Assembly (NCBI RefSeq): GCF_000721105.1
Contig: NZ_JOEV01000028.1
Span: 62,001 to 126,000, forward strand
Reading direction: 5' to 3'
Source of the DNA: Streptomyces cellulosae
GTDB taxonomy: Bacteria > Actinomycetota > Actinomycetes > Streptomycetales > Streptomycetaceae
Length of the DNA stretch: 64,000 nt
The translations under genes were made by a program, and so were the position numbers. Shown one piece after another: positions 52,122 to 61,066 of the stretch (within the stretch, counting starts at the first letter, position 1; the number at the start of each line of letters is the position of its first letter). Below the pieces are notes generated by a model that saw nothing but the letters and a program-made list of their open reading frames with translations, was not told the origin of the DNA and ran no database searches.

Positions 52122-52859
52122 TCAGCGCAGCAAGCCCTCCAGTTGGCCCCGGTGAGCGGCGACCCACTCCCAGGCGTCGCGCACCTCGTCGACGGCCCCG
52201 GCCGCGCGCAGCCCGGCCATGGCCCGTTCACCTCGCCGCGCCCCGGCCTCGATGCCACGCCAACACCGGTCCTGCCACCACAGGATGGTGCCGACGAGGT
52301 CGCCCCGCCCGTCGAGGCCGTACGCGTCGCAGATCAGCCGTATCCGGCGGGCCACCTCCGGTACGTCACCCACACCGGGTCCCAGATCCAGGTACTGCCA
52401 GCAGACGTGGGCGACGTCGTGGACGCGCTCCCCCGGAGCGGCGAGGTCCCAGTCGATGAAGGCGACCGGGCGCCACCGGCCGCCCTCGACGGCGTACACC
52501 GTGTTCTTGGGGGCGAGGTCGTTGTGGCACACGACGTCCCGGTCCTCCGCGAGCGGTGTGCCGTGGGTCAGGTCGTGGAACGCGCGGACGAGCCGGGCCA
52601 CCCGCACGAGACAGGCGTCGGTGCGGGCGGCGGCACGGTCCGCCGCCGTCAGGGCCGCCCGCCCCTCGATGTACCCGAACGTCTCCCGCCCCTTCTCGTC
52701 CGTCCCCAGGAAGCGCGGCGCGCCGGCCCACCCGCGCCGCTCGAACAACGCGAGCAGGTCCCCTACGTACTCCGCCTCCCGGGACGGTGTGCGCCGCACG
52801 GTGGCCCCGACCCGCACGACCTCGTTGACCGCACCGCCGCCGAGCACCGACTCCTCCAC
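52122..52859 (-). CDS. APH-family phosphotransferase
   Basis: 245 aa, GTG 52859 after GGGAGG. Kinase fold: LGGGAVNEVVRVGATVRRTP, VAFIDWDLAAPGERVHDVAH, Brenner-type motif DVVCHNDLAPKNTVYAVEGG. DWD in place of DFG/DWE is standard for this group. A Trp/Arg-rich tail follows. Substrate unknown. It may be a small-molecule kinase, for example a choline or homoserine type. Confidence 0.85.
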   Translation of the reverse strand: MEESVLGGGAVNEVVRVGATVRRTPSREAEYVGDLLALFERRGWAGAPRFLGTDEKGRETFGYIEGRAALTAADRAAARTDACLVRVARLVRAFHDLTHGTPLAEDRDVVCHNDLAPKNTVYAVEGGRWRPVAFIDWDLAAPGERVHDVAHVCWQYLDLGPGVGDVPEVARRIRLICDAYGLDGRGDLVGTILWWQDRCWRGIEAGARRGERAMAGLRAAGAVDEVRDAWEWVAAHRGQLEGLLR

Positions 52860-53026
52860 AGGTCCTCCCGGTTCTGCCTCTGCCTCGTCCGCCGCGGCTG
52901 GAAGGATAAGCGAGGTATTCCGCTGTCCCGGCGCGGAAACTGGACAAGGGGGTGCCCGCGGACACCGGGGGGATCGGGAGCGGCGGACCGGGCGTCGGTG
53001 CCGGGTCCGCCGCTGATGTCGGGCGA

Positions 53027-54484
53027 TCAGGTGACGTCGAGCGCCGTGTCGTCGACGACGAAGGACGTCTGGAGTCTGGAGCCCTCCGTGCCGGTGAACT
53101 TCACCGTCACGGTCTGCCCCGCGTAGGCGCCGAGGTTGACGCTGCGCTGGATGTAGCCCGCGGCCGCGTCGAGGTTCGAGTATGTGGCCGGTGTGCCCAG
53201 CACCGTGCCGGAACTGTTGAGGACCTGCACCTTCAGGGTGTCGTAGGCGGTGCTGGTCGTGGTCTCCGCGGTGTCGATGTGCAGGTAGAAGCTCAGGGTC
53301 GCGGAGCAGCCGGACGGGATGGCCGCCGACTGCGCGAGAGTGTCGGTGGCGGCGGTGCCGTTGCCGTCGAGCCAGGCGTAGTACGAGCCTGAACGGGCCT
53401 CCTGCCCGGTGGAGTTGGTGATGACGCCGCTCGTCGCCGTCCAGGTGCTCGCGCCGGACTCGAAGCCGGGGTTGCCGAGCAGCTGGGCGTCGGCGCAGGA
53501 GGTTCCTCCGCCCCCGGTACCGCCCCCGTCGCCGCCGCCGCTCGCGCCGGACAGCCACTCGGTGGCGTTCAGGGCGAGGGCCGCGTTGGTGGCGCCGGTG
53601 TCGTTCCAGCCGTCGTAGAGGGTGTTGCCCGACTGGCCGGTGCCGTCGTCGATGGGCGAGCTGTCGCCCCAGAAGGCGACGCGGCCGCTGCCGAAGGTAC
53701 TGGTGGCGAAGAAGGCGCCGGTGTTGCCGGAGTAACCGCTGCGGTAGAGCAGGCCCTTGACGCCGGCGTTGTCGGCGGGCTTGAGCGTGGCGGTCGTGCC
53801 GCTGGCGATGAGGCTCTTGGTGACCGTGCCGAAGGAACCGTGCAGCACCGGGTTGCCGCTGTCGCTGATGGCCGCCGGATAGCCGGAGCTGATGCTCAGC
53901 GAGTCGATGGAGAAGCCGAAGGGGTCGGTCGAGTCGACGCTGTTGTCGCTCATCAGGTCGTTGAGGATCTCGACCGCGTCCTCGCCGTCGTTGTTGCGGT
54001 CGGCGCCCGTGTGGTCGGAGATCATGAACAGACCTCCGCCGTTCTTCACGAAGTTCATGATCGCGGTCTTCTCCGCCGTGGTGAACAACGTGTTCGGTTC
54101 CGGCAGGACCAGGGTGTCGAAGTTCGACAGGTCGGTCGCCGAGGAGCCGCCGTAGCTGAGACCGGCGCCCGAGGGCAGCGTCTTGAGGCTGTAGTCGCCG
54201 GTCTTCTGCAGGGCGACGCCCCAGGAGGACAGCGCGCCGGTCCAGTCGGACTCCGCGGACGGCGAGGGGTCCTGGCCGAGCGGGTCGGGCTGGCTGGTGG
54301 AGACGATCCAGTCGGCGTTGCCGGCCGTCTCGGCGTGGGCGTTGTCGAACAGGATGCGGTGGGGAGTGGCCGCGTGCGCGGATGTCGCGGTGACGGCTGT
54401 CTGGACGGTGACGCCTGCGGCCAGCAGGCCGAGCGCGGCGAGAACGGTTCCGAGTCTGGCGCGGGACAGGATGAGTCCGGGCAT
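53027..54484 (-). CDS. Secreted protein: amidotransferase-like N-domain, Gly linker, beta-sandwich C-domain
   Basis: 485 aa, ATG 54484. Signal peptide (RARLGTVLAALGLLAAGVTV ... SAHA). Residues 45-310 resemble a DUF4350/ThuA-like alpha/beta domain (RILFDNAHAETAGNADWIVS, LSNFDTLVLPEPNTLFTTAE, NGGGLFMISDHTGADRNN, VAFWGDSSPIDDGTGQSG). A GGGDGGGTGGGG linker (320-331) leads to a carbohydrate-binding-like or MAM-like sandwich (NPGFESGASTWTATSGVI, LSFYLHIDTAET, VVDDTALDVT). Role probably in extracellular polymer binding; catalytic residues not identified. Confidence 0.75.
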   Translation of the reverse strand: MPGLILSRARLGTVLAALGLLAAGVTVQTAVTATSAHAATPHRILFDNAHAETAGNADWIVSTSQPDPLGQDPSPSAESDWTGALSSWGVALQKTGDYSLKTLPSGAGLSYGGSSATDLSNFDTLVLPEPNTLFTTAEKTAIMNFVKNGGGLFMISDHTGADRNNDGEDAVEILNDLMSDNSVDSTDPFGFSIDSLSISSGYPAAISDSGNPVLHGSFGTVTKSLIASGTTATLKPADNAGVKGLLYRSGYSGNTGAFFATSTFGSGRVAFWGDSSPIDDGTGQSGNTLYDGWNDTGATNAALALNATEWLSGASGGGDGGGTGGGGTSCADAQLLGNPGFESGASTWTATSGVITNSTGQEARSGSYYAWLDGNGTAATDTLAQSAAIPSGCSATLSFYLHIDTAETTTSTAYDTLKVQVLNSSGTVLGTPATYSNLDAAAGYIQRSVNLGAYAGQTVTVKFTGTEGSRLQTSFVVDDTALDVT

Positions 54485-54766
54485 CCGGCGTACCTCCGTG
54501 GGGGTTGGGGAGACGATGCGGTGCGGGAACCGGACCTACACGCGTAGACAGTGGGCAGGTCTGCGCGCGTAGAGCATCGGCCGTACGAGGGTCCGCGCGG
54601 CCGAATATTTGAACCGTACATGGCAACGCAGGGCCGGAACAGGGATCCTCTCACCGCCGGACCAGACGTTGACCATGCCTTGGCCAGGGGTTGGCGCGCA
54701 GGCGGACTGTCCCTGCCCCCAAGGGGCATAAGCACTGGTGCGGGGTCTTGACGAAGAGGGGCGGAG

Positions 54767-55030
54767 ATGGAGATCGACGGCATCATCAGTGCCATCATCA
54801 TCGGCATCGTCATCGGTGTCCTGGGCCGGCTCGTGGTCCCGGGGCGCCAGCGCATCGGCATCCTGTGGACGATCGCCGTCGGCATCGTCGCCGCGCTGAT
54901 CGGCTCGGCGATCGCCGGCGCCTTCGACGTGGCCGACACGAACGGCGTGGACTGGATCGAGTGGCTCATCCAGATCGGCCTCGCCGCTCTGGGCGTGAGC
55001 GCGCTGGACCGCTCGCGGGCCCGCCGCTGA
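54767..55030 (+). CDS. GlsB/YeaQ/YmgE-family stress membrane protein
   Basis: 87 aa, ATG 54767 after AGGGGCGGAG. Two or three transmembrane helices with Gly motifs: IISAIIIGIVIGVLGRLVVP, ILWTIAVGIVAALIGSAIAG, LIQIGLAALGVSALDRSRA. Transglycosylase-associated (GlsB) family, usually stress-induced. Monocistronic; TTGACG at 54748 may belong to its promoter. Confidence 0.85.
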   Translation: MEIDGIISAIIIGIVIGVLGRLVVPGRQRIGILWTIAVGIVAALIGSAIAGAFDVADTNGVDWIEWLIQIGLAALGVSALDRSRARR

Positions 55031-55080
55031 GGCGCGCGCCGCGCGCGTTACGGAAGACCGGGGGACACAGCAGACAGAAG

Positions 55081-55110
55081 ACGGCGCGTCGGCGGGAGCC
55101 GGCGCGCCGT
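55081..55110. terminator. Stem-loop between convergent genes
   Basis: ACGGCGCGTCGGC-GGGA-GCCGGCGCGCCGT, a 13-bp stem with one mismatch and 4-base loop. Fifty bases after the GlsB stop and ahead of the convergent GNAT stop. Confidence 0.75.
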
Positions 55111-55255
55111 GCGCGCGTGATGGGCGTACTTCCCTCGGTCGGCGCTGCAGCGTGGCGCCTTGGTGGCGGGGGCGCGAGACCGGCAGGCCGATGTCCGCGG
55201 CAGAGAGGGACGAGGGAGGAGGGAGTCCAGCCGTACGCCTCGACCGGTGACGAGG

Positions 55256-56032
55256 CTACGCGCCGTGGATGTACGGCATCGTCGTGCTCAGCGGCTGGAA
55301 GCCGAGGCGTTCCAGGATGGGGCGGCTCTGGGCGGAGGCGTCGACCTGAAGATAGCGGTAGCCGCGGTCGAGGGCGGCGCGGGCCCGGTGTGCGACGAGC
55401 GCGCGGTAGATGCCCCGGCCGCGCCAGCCCTCGACGGTGCCGCCGCCCCACAGGCCGGCGAACCGGGTGCCGGGGACGAATTCCATACGGGCGGCGCTCA
55501 CCGGTGTGTCCCCGTCCAGCGCGACCACGGCGACGACGGAGTCCGGATCCTCCGTCAGCCGCGCGAGCAACTGGTGCCGCAGCCGGGAACTGTCGGTGCC
55601 GAACGCCTTGGCGTGCACGTCGGCGACGAGGTCGACGCCGGCCCGGTCCGTGACCGGCAGGAAGCGGATGCCCTCGGGAGGGCCGGCGTCCAGGGGCAGA
55701 TCGGCGACCTCGCCGATCATCAACGTCTCCTCGGGCTCGGGAGTGAAACCGGCGGCTTTGAGCCGCTGCCCGAGGTCCACGGGCAGGTCGTGTCCGTAGA
55801 GCTTCCACTCGAAGGCGAGGCCCAGCGCGTGGTAGTGGGCGATCTGCTCGGCGATCGCCGCGTCGGCGGACGAGTCGTCGAGGTCGGACCAGACCACACC
55901 GTTCCAGCCCAACGCCGAGGAGACCTGGCGGACCACCTGCCCCACCCGCTCGATCCGGGCACCTGGGTCGCCCGCCTGCGCTCCCTCACGCATGTCCCGG
56001 TCGTACAGGGCGAGTACCGCGGTGTGATCCAT
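55256..56032 (-). CDS. GNAT family N-acetyltransferase
   Basis: 258 aa, ATG 56032 after GGAG. C-terminal half is a GNAT domain with the acetyl-CoA P-loop in GTVEGWRGRGIYRALVAHRA and a beta-bulge region AARMEFVPGTRFAGLWGG; last strand RYLQVDASAQSRPILERLGF. N-terminal half (1-110) is an incomplete or degenerate GNAT-like unit (RVGQVVRQVSSALGWNGVVW). Acceptor amine unknown. Confidence 0.88.
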   Translation of the reverse strand: MDHTAVLALYDRDMREGAQAGDPGARIERVGQVVRQVSSALGWNGVVWSDLDDSSADAAIAEQIAHYHALGLAFEWKLYGHDLPVDLGQRLKAAGFTPEPEETLMIGEVADLPLDAGPPEGIRFLPVTDRAGVDLVADVHAKAFGTDSSRLRHQLLARLTEDPDSVVAVVALDGDTPVSAARMEFVPGTRFAGLWGGGTVEGWRGRGIYRALVAHRARAALDRGYRYLQVDASAQSRPILERLGFQPLSTTMPYIHGA

Positions 56033-56372
56033 GTGCTCACTCCACCACCCCTGAGGCCCCCGCGGCAACATCATTCAAGGCCGCGCGCGCTCAACGACAC
56101 CGACCCGCCACGTCGTTCGCATGCTCCGTCGATCACACGCTCCGTCGATCACCGCCGCGGGGCAGCCGCGCCGCGGACGCCCTCCGGCCGCGTGGTCGTA
56201 CTCGCGGTCGGTCCGTCCGCCCACGTTCCAGCACCCGGGCGCCGGCGCCTCACCACCCGCCCCCACCACACACACGCACCCCGCCGAGCCCGAGGGCCCC
56301 GGTCCAGCCCCCGCACGCGGCCCCTTGGCCTAGGCTCTGCCGGAGATCATGCCAAGAGGAGGGGCGTACGCC
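56033..56372. other. Spacer without gene; short tandem duplicate
   Basis: 340 bp between divergent GNAT and deaminase genes. GCTCCGTCGATCAC is repeated at 56123-56136 and 56139-56152. A C/A-rich stretch (56265-56280) follows. No convincing promoter hexamer pair was seen. Confidence 0.6.
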
Positions 56373-56858
56373 ATGGTCGTGCAGGACGCCGAACTGCCCC
56401 ATCTGCGCCGTTGCGTGGAGCTCGCGGCACAGGCGCTGGAGGCCGGGGACGAGCCGTTCGGTTCCGTGCTGGTGGGCGCGGACGGCAGCGCGCTCGCCGA
56501 GGACCACAACCGGGTGGCCTCCGGCGACCGCACCCGGCACCCCGAGTTCGAGCTGGCGCGCTGGTCGGCGGCCCGGCTGACGCCCGAGGAGCGGGCCGCG
56601 GCGACCGTCTACACGTCCGGCGAGCACTGTCCGATGTGCGCGGCCGCGCACGCCTGGGTGGGTCTGGGACGCATCGTGTACGTGGCCTCGTCCGCGCAAC
56701 TCGCCGAGTGGCTGGCCGAGTTGGGGGTGCCCGCGCCGCCGGTACGGACACTTCCGGTGCGGGAGGTGGCACCCGGAGTGGCGGTGGACGGCCCGGTGCC
56801 GGAGCTGGTCGAGGAGGTGCGCGCCCTCCACCGCCGGTTCCACGGCCGGGCCGGCTAG
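56373..56858 (+). CDS. Nucleoside/nucleobase deaminase (CDA fold)
   Basis: 161 aa from ATG 56373, ten bases after GGAGG; ATG 56349 is the alternative. Zinc-dependent cytidine-deaminase superfamily: zinc His with catalytic Glu in TRHPEFELARWSAAR, and the two zinc Cys in GEHCPMCAAAHAW. The first motif is HPE rather than HAE. Related to guanine or tRNA adenosine deaminase-like proteins of Streptomyces; substrate not set. Confidence 0.85.
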   Translation: MVVQDAELPHLRRCVELAAQALEAGDEPFGSVLVGADGSALAEDHNRVASGDRTRHPEFELARWSAARLTPEERAAATVYTSGEHCPMCAAAHAWVGLGRIVYVASSAQLAEWLAELGVPAPPVRTLPVREVAPGVAVDGPVPELVEEVRALHRRFHGRAG

Positions 56859-57254
56859 GCACCAGGTCGTGGGCGCAGGTGGCGTCGAACCGCGCACCGG
56901 CACGTGACCCGCGTGGAGCGGCGGATCCTGGGCGGGACGGACACGAGCCGGCGGCTGTTCCACGCGCAGCGCCGCGGCCGGACCAGGATCTGCAGGCCGT
57001 CCTGGCCGGGGCCGTCGGCGCGTGCCGGTGAACGTGGTGCACGCGGACGTCCGGGAGCGGGAGCTGCCGCGGTGTCGGCGCCCGGGGCATGACGCCGAAC
57101 CGTCGCCGGGTGCGGGGTGCGGGGTGCGGGGTGCGGGGTGCGGGGTAGGGCAGGTGCCGTGGTCCCGCTGGCCGGAGGCGTGCCCTGGGACGTCCGCCTA
57201 TCGTGATCGAGGGCGCCGCTTCCCGGTCCGCGACGGGCGCCTCTGGAGGCATGG
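56859..57254. other. Gene-free stretch with low-complexity repeat
   Basis: No coding frame is convincing in these 396 bp. It includes the 7-bp tandem repeat at 57111-57145 and, close to 57230, the ribosome site for the next gene. Confidence 0.6.
57111..57145. repeat. Tandem TGCGGGG, five copies
   Basis: Five exact head-to-tail copies of TGCGGGG run from 57111 to 57145 and end in TAGGG. A likely site of polymerase slippage. It lies about 110 bp before the peptidase gene. Confidence 0.9.
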
Positions 57255-58850
57255 ATGCTGGCCAAGCTGTCGGCGCGGCCCACGGCCCGGCGCCGCGCGA
57301 TCACCTCGGCGGCCGGACTGGCCCTGCTCGGCGCGGGGCTCCCGGCGACCGCGTCGCACGGCTCCGTACCGGATCTGTCGCGGTACTACCGCCAGAAGGT
57401 GGCGTGGGCGAAGTGCGAGGGCGTGGACATGCCCGCGGATCTCCAGTGCGGAAAGGTCACCGTCCCCCTGGACTACGCGCGACCGCGCGGGCCCACCCTC
57501 GACCTGGCGCTCGCCCGCTACCGGGCGACGGGAAGGTCACGGGGTTCGGTGCTGCTCAACTTCGGCGGGCCCGGTGGCCCGGGAGTCGCCGAACTCGCCG
57601 CGGGAGGCGACGACTTCATGGGTCTGACGAGGGACTACGACGTGGTGTCCTTCGACCCCCGGGGCGTCGGCCGCTCCTCGCCGGTCAGCTGCGGCGCCCG
57701 TACCGAGCTCCCCGTCCTGCTGACGGACGGGGAAACGGACATCACCGCCGATCCGCGGGCCGCGCTCAAGCGGGTACGCGAGTCGGCGGCCACCTGCGCG
57801 AAGCACGCCGGGCCCGTCCTGCCGTACATCGGCACGGTGAACGCCGCCCGCGACCTGGACGTGATGCGCCAGGCCCTCGGCGACAAGAAGCTCAACTACC
57901 TCGGTTTCTCCTACGGGACCCGACTCGGCGCGGTGTACGCGGCCCAGTTCCCCGAGAAGGTCGGCCGGCTGGTGCTCGACGGTGTCGACACCCTCACCGA
58001 GCCGCTGTCCGAGCAGGGTGTGGCGGGCGCCGAGGGTCAGCAGAGGGCACTGGAGGACTTCGTCACCTGGTGTGCGAAGGACCTCGCCTGTCCGTTCGGC
58101 ACCGACGCCCGTTCGGCGCGCGAGGCGGTCGTACGGCTGGTCGGGTCGCTTGACGAGGACCCGGTGCCGACGGACTTCGGCGAGGACTTCACCGGGCAGG
58201 ACCTCGTCGGCGCCATCGGGCAGGCCCTCTACGGCGAGGAGTTGTGGCCCTTGTTGGAGCGGGCGCTCGCCTCGCTGGTCGAGGACGGGGACCCCGGGGC
58301 GCTCCTCGGTTTCTCCGGCGGCGGATCCGTCGTCCGGACGTCCGGCTCCAGGCCCGGTGCCAGGCCGGGCGGCGGTCTGGTCGACCAGGAGGACGTGCCG
58401 CTCGACAATCTTCCGTCGGCGCTGATGGCGATCAACTGCGCGGACGATCCCGACCGTCCCGGCGCCGACCGGATCACCCGTGACCTCGGCCGGCTGCGCG
58501 CCGCGTACGAGGAGGCCTCCCCCGTCTTCGGCCGCTACCGGCTCACCGAGTATCTGATGTGCTTCGGCCGTCCCAAGGGCACCGACTTCATCCGTGAGAA
58601 GGTGCGGGACGTACGCGCGCCGAAGATGCTCCTCGTGGGCACCCGCGGCGATCCGGCGACGCCGTACCGCTGGACCGTGGAGACGGCCGAACGGCTCGGC
58701 GACTCGGCCGTGGTGCTCGACAACAGGGCCGAGGGACACACGGGGTACTCCTCCTCCAAGTGTGTGCACCGGAACGTCGACGCGTTCCTGTTGTACGGCT
58801 CGCTCCCGCCGGACGGCAGCTCCTGCGGCCCGGAGGGCGACCGCGACTGA
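57255..58850 (+). CDS. Secreted tripeptidyl-aminopeptidase-like alpha/beta hydrolase
   Basis: 531 aa, ATG 57255 five bases after GGAGG. Signal peptide with RR (TARRRAITSAAGLALLGAGL ... PATASHG), perhaps Tat. Catalytic Ser in NYLGFSYGTRLGAVYA, oxyanion strand NFGGPGGPG, Asp in LVGTRGDPATPYRWT and His in RAEGHTGYSSSKCV, which is the S33/TAP C-terminal domain. These mycelial enzymes remove N-terminal tripeptides or dipeptides from extracellular proteins. Confidence 0.9.
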   Translation: MLAKLSARPTARRRAITSAAGLALLGAGLPATASHGSVPDLSRYYRQKVAWAKCEGVDMPADLQCGKVTVPLDYARPRGPTLDLALARYRATGRSRGSVLLNFGGPGGPGVAELAAGGDDFMGLTRDYDVVSFDPRGVGRSSPVSCGARTELPVLLTDGETDITADPRAALKRVRESAATCAKHAGPVLPYIGTVNAARDLDVMRQALGDKKLNYLGFSYGTRLGAVYAAQFPEKVGRLVLDGVDTLTEPLSEQGVAGAEGQQRALEDFVTWCAKDLACPFGTDARSAREAVVRLVGSLDEDPVPTDFGEDFTGQDLVGAIGQALYGEELWPLLERALASLVEDGDPGALLGFSGGGSVVRTSGSRPGARPGGGLVDQEDVPLDNLPSALMAINCADDPDRPGADRITRDLGRLRAAYEEASPVFGRYRLTEYLMCFGRPKGTDFIREKVRDVRAPKMLLVGTRGDPATPYRWTVETAERLGDSAVVLDNRAEGHTGYSSSKCVHRNVDAFLLYGSLPPDGSSCGPEGDRD

Positions 58851-58864
58851 CGTGTCCCCGGACG

Positions 58865-59023
58865 CTGCTGGGTGATGCCCGGCTCGTCGTGCACCGCGAA
58901 CAGGGCGCCGAGCTGGGCCGTGGTGACCCCGGCGGCGGCCAGACAGCGCCGGTCCGCGACCGTGCGCAGTCGGTGCGCGGCCTGCTGCAGGAGGAAGAAC
59001 AGGCGCTCGTCGGGCTCGGACAT
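58865..59023 (-). pseudogene. MarR regulator, 5' fragment only
   Basis: ATG 59023 starts MSEPDERLFFLLQQAAHRLR, TVADRRCLAAAGVTTAQLGA, LFAVHDEPGITQQ, the first third of a MarR protein up to the turn before the recognition helix. At about 58865 homology ends abruptly next to the peptidase stop codon (58850), and the frame continues as Arg/Ser-rich nonsense. The DNA-binding wing and C-terminal dimer helices are gone. Confidence 0.75.
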
Positions 59024-59059
59024 GGGCCGATCTTGACAGAGGCGGCAGACCCGCGCCCC

Positions 59060-59083
59060 CCTCACTTCACCAGTGAAGTGAGG
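59060..59083. promoter_or_regulatory. Perfect 11-bp palindrome, MarR-type operator
   Basis: CCTCACTTCAC-CA-GTGAAGTGAGG. It lies exactly in the divergent spacer (66 bp) between the MarR fragment and the thioesterase start. Size and symmetry are those of a MarR dimer site. Confidence 0.75.
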
Positions 59084-59089
59084 CTTCCC

Positions 59090-59622
59090 GTGAACGAGGC
59101 TCCCGGCCTGCCGCTCGCCCGGAAGATCCTGGCGGCGCAGCCCTTCAGCGCCCTGCTCGGCGCCCGGCTCACCGCCTTCGGCGGCGGCGAGGCGATCCTG
59201 GAACTGGACATCCGCGACGACCTGCTCCAGCAGTACGGCTACGTGCACGGCGGCGTGCTCGGCTACGCGGCGGACAAGGCACCGACCTTCGCCGCGGGTC
59301 CGATGGTCGACGCCCGGCTGGTCACCGCCGGTTTCACCATCGACCACCTGGGCCCGGCCGAGGGTGACGTGCCGCGCGCCCACGCCCGGGTGGTCCGGGC
59401 GGGCCGCACCCGCGTCGTCTGCCATGCGACCTGAGCACCGTCGAGGGCGAGGGAGCCGCGACCCTGCGCGCGGTGGCGCAGGGCACGATCGCCGCGCCCG
59501 CCGTGCCCGCCGTGCCGCCCACGGACCAGGCGGGCCAGGGGGCCGGACACGCCACCCCGCCGCACCCGAACCGAACCGATGGCCCCACCGGGATCACTCA
59601 CCGGATTGCCCCAAATGCCTGA
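59090..59622 (+). pseudogene. PaaI-type thioesterase broken by a frameshift
   Basis: GTG 59090. Hot-dog fold thioesterase with ARKILAAQPFSALLGARLTA, YGYVHGGVLGYAADKAPTFA and TAGFTIDHLGPAEGD. At about 59422 one base is missing: the frame stops at TGA 59432-59434, while the family's end continues in another frame as CDLSTVEGEGAATLRAVAQG. The conserved VHGG motif survives. The product would lack the last beta strand. Confidence 0.72.
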
Positions 59623-59649
59623 TCCGCGAATCGGTCCTATGGTGCTGAT

Positions 59650-60747
59650 ATGGAGCCTGCACTCAGCCCCGCGACCCTCACCGAACTGCGCCGCCCGCGC
59701 CCCTATCCCGCGGTGTCCGTACTGACGCCCACGCACCGCCGCGAACCCGACAACGCGCAGGACCGGGTCCGGCTGCGCAACGTGGTGGCCGAGGCCAAGC
59801 GGCAGCTGGAGGCCGACCCCGCCGTCGCCCGGGAACGGCGCATGGACGTCGCCCGGCAGCTCGACCAGGCCCTCACCGAAGTCGACCTGGCGCACGCCGA
59901 GGACGGTCTGGTGATCTATGCCGCCCCGGGTGAGCACCAGGTGTGGTCGCTGGCCCGGCCGGTGCCCGAGCGCGTGGTCCTCTCGGACACCTTCCTGACC
60001 CGCAACCTGGTCTCCGCGCAGGCCGCCGAACACACGTTCTGGGTGCTGTCGCTCTCCGCGGACCGCATCACCCTGTGGAGCGGCGGCACGGACCGGGTCA
60101 CCGAGGCCCACACCGGCGGCTTCCCGCTGGCCAGAAGCCGCGACAACTTCGACGCCGAACGCCAGGAGCGCATCGGCGACCTGCCCAGCACCTTCCGGGA
60201 CGAGGGCACCCGCCACTTCCTGCGCGAGGCGGACACCGCGATGAGCGCCGTCCTGCGCGACGACGAACGCCCCCTGTACGTCACCGGTGAGCCCGCCGCG
60301 CTCTCCCTCCTGGACGAGGTCGGCAGTGTCACCGAGGACGCCGTCCACGTCCCGCACGGCGGTCTCGCCCACGGCACCCCCGAGACCGTGTGGCAGGCGG
60401 TCCGGCCACTAGTCGACGCCGAGGTCCGCAGGAGCACCGACTCCGTGGCCCGCGAACTCGAATCGGCGCGTGGCCGCCGGGCCTTCGCGGCGGGCGTCGA
60501 CGAGCTGTGGCAGAGCGCCCGCGAGGGCCGCGTGCGCCTGCTGGCCGTCGAGGAGAACTACCGGGTCACGGTGCGCGACGACAGCGGCGACCACCTTGTC
60601 CCGGCGGTGAGCGGCGACCTCGACGGCCGCGAGGACATCGTGGACGAGATCGTCGAACAGTGCCTGGAGACCGGCGCCGACGTACGGTTCGTCCCGGACG
60701 GGACCCTCCGCGACGCCGACGGGATGGCGGCCGTCCTGCGGTACTGA
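59650..60747 (+). CDS. baeRF3-type (bacterial archaeo-eukaryotic release factor-like) protein
   Basis: 365 aa, ATG 59650. The order of segments matches the bacterial release-factor-like family 3: YPAVSVLTPTHRREPDNAQD, RVRLRNVVAEAKRQLEADPA, LVIYAAPGEHQVWSLARPVP, FWVLSLSADRITLWSGGTDR, FLREADTAMSAVLRDDERPL, RVRLLAVEENYRVTVRDDSG. The family is proposed to act on stalled ribosomes. The classical GGQ motif is not present, as in other baeRF members. Confidence 0.78.
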   Translation: MEPALSPATLTELRRPRPYPAVSVLTPTHRREPDNAQDRVRLRNVVAEAKRQLEADPAVARERRMDVARQLDQALTEVDLAHAEDGLVIYAAPGEHQVWSLARPVPERVVLSDTFLTRNLVSAQAAEHTFWVLSLSADRITLWSGGTDRVTEAHTGGFPLARSRDNFDAERQERIGDLPSTFRDEGTRHFLREADTAMSAVLRDDERPLYVTGEPAALSLLDEVGSVTEDAVHVPHGGLAHGTPETVWQAVRPLVDAEVRRSTDSVARELESARGRRAFAAGVDELWQSAREGRVRLLAVEENYRVTVRDDSGDHLVPAVSGDLDGREDIVDEIVEQCLETGADVRFVPDGTLRDADGMAAVLRY

Positions 60748-61066
60748 CCGCGGGCGGTCGTTCAAGGGCTGGGCGCGGGGCGATCCCCGTGTCACACTCC
60801 TAGAACACAATGCCGTCGAACACATAACTGAAACCGTGTCGACCCCTCGACGACCGGTCAAGTTCCGTGCAAAAACCACGACTTGACCCACTTGGTGCCG
60901 CACCCCGGGCGCCCGGCCCGTCCGCGCCGTGAAGACTGTGGCATATGCCAGAAGCACCACCGTATCGTGTGTTGCCAAATCCCTTACAGCCCGTGGCGGG
61001 CTGTGCAACAGTCGTTAACGGTCCTTCCATCCGCCTTGGTCGTACCGTCACGCATCGGAGTGCGTC
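60748..61066. promoter_or_regulatory. A/T-richer control region with hairpin ACAGCCCG-TGG-CGGGCTGT
   Basis: 319 bp upstream of the PAS phosphatase gene without a gene. GC falls locally (60800-61030). A perfect 8-bp stem with 3-base loop lies at 60986-61004. CTTGACC (60921) and CATATG (60952) are A/T-rich patches consistent with promoters. No specific regulator assigned. Confidence 0.45.

Noticed and set aside
52122..54626. 834-codon minus-strand frame covering two genes
   Set aside because: Only the part after GTG 52859 has kinase motifs; the upstream part is an out-of-frame reading of the secreted protein gene.
57111..57145. CRISPR array
   Set aside because: The repeat unit is only 7 bp and has no spacers; it is a simple tandem repeat.
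60800..61066. Small gene at 60945 in the A/T-richer region
   Set aside because: It overlaps the phosphatase start in another frame, lacks a ribosome site and shows no recognisable sequence after about 25 codons.
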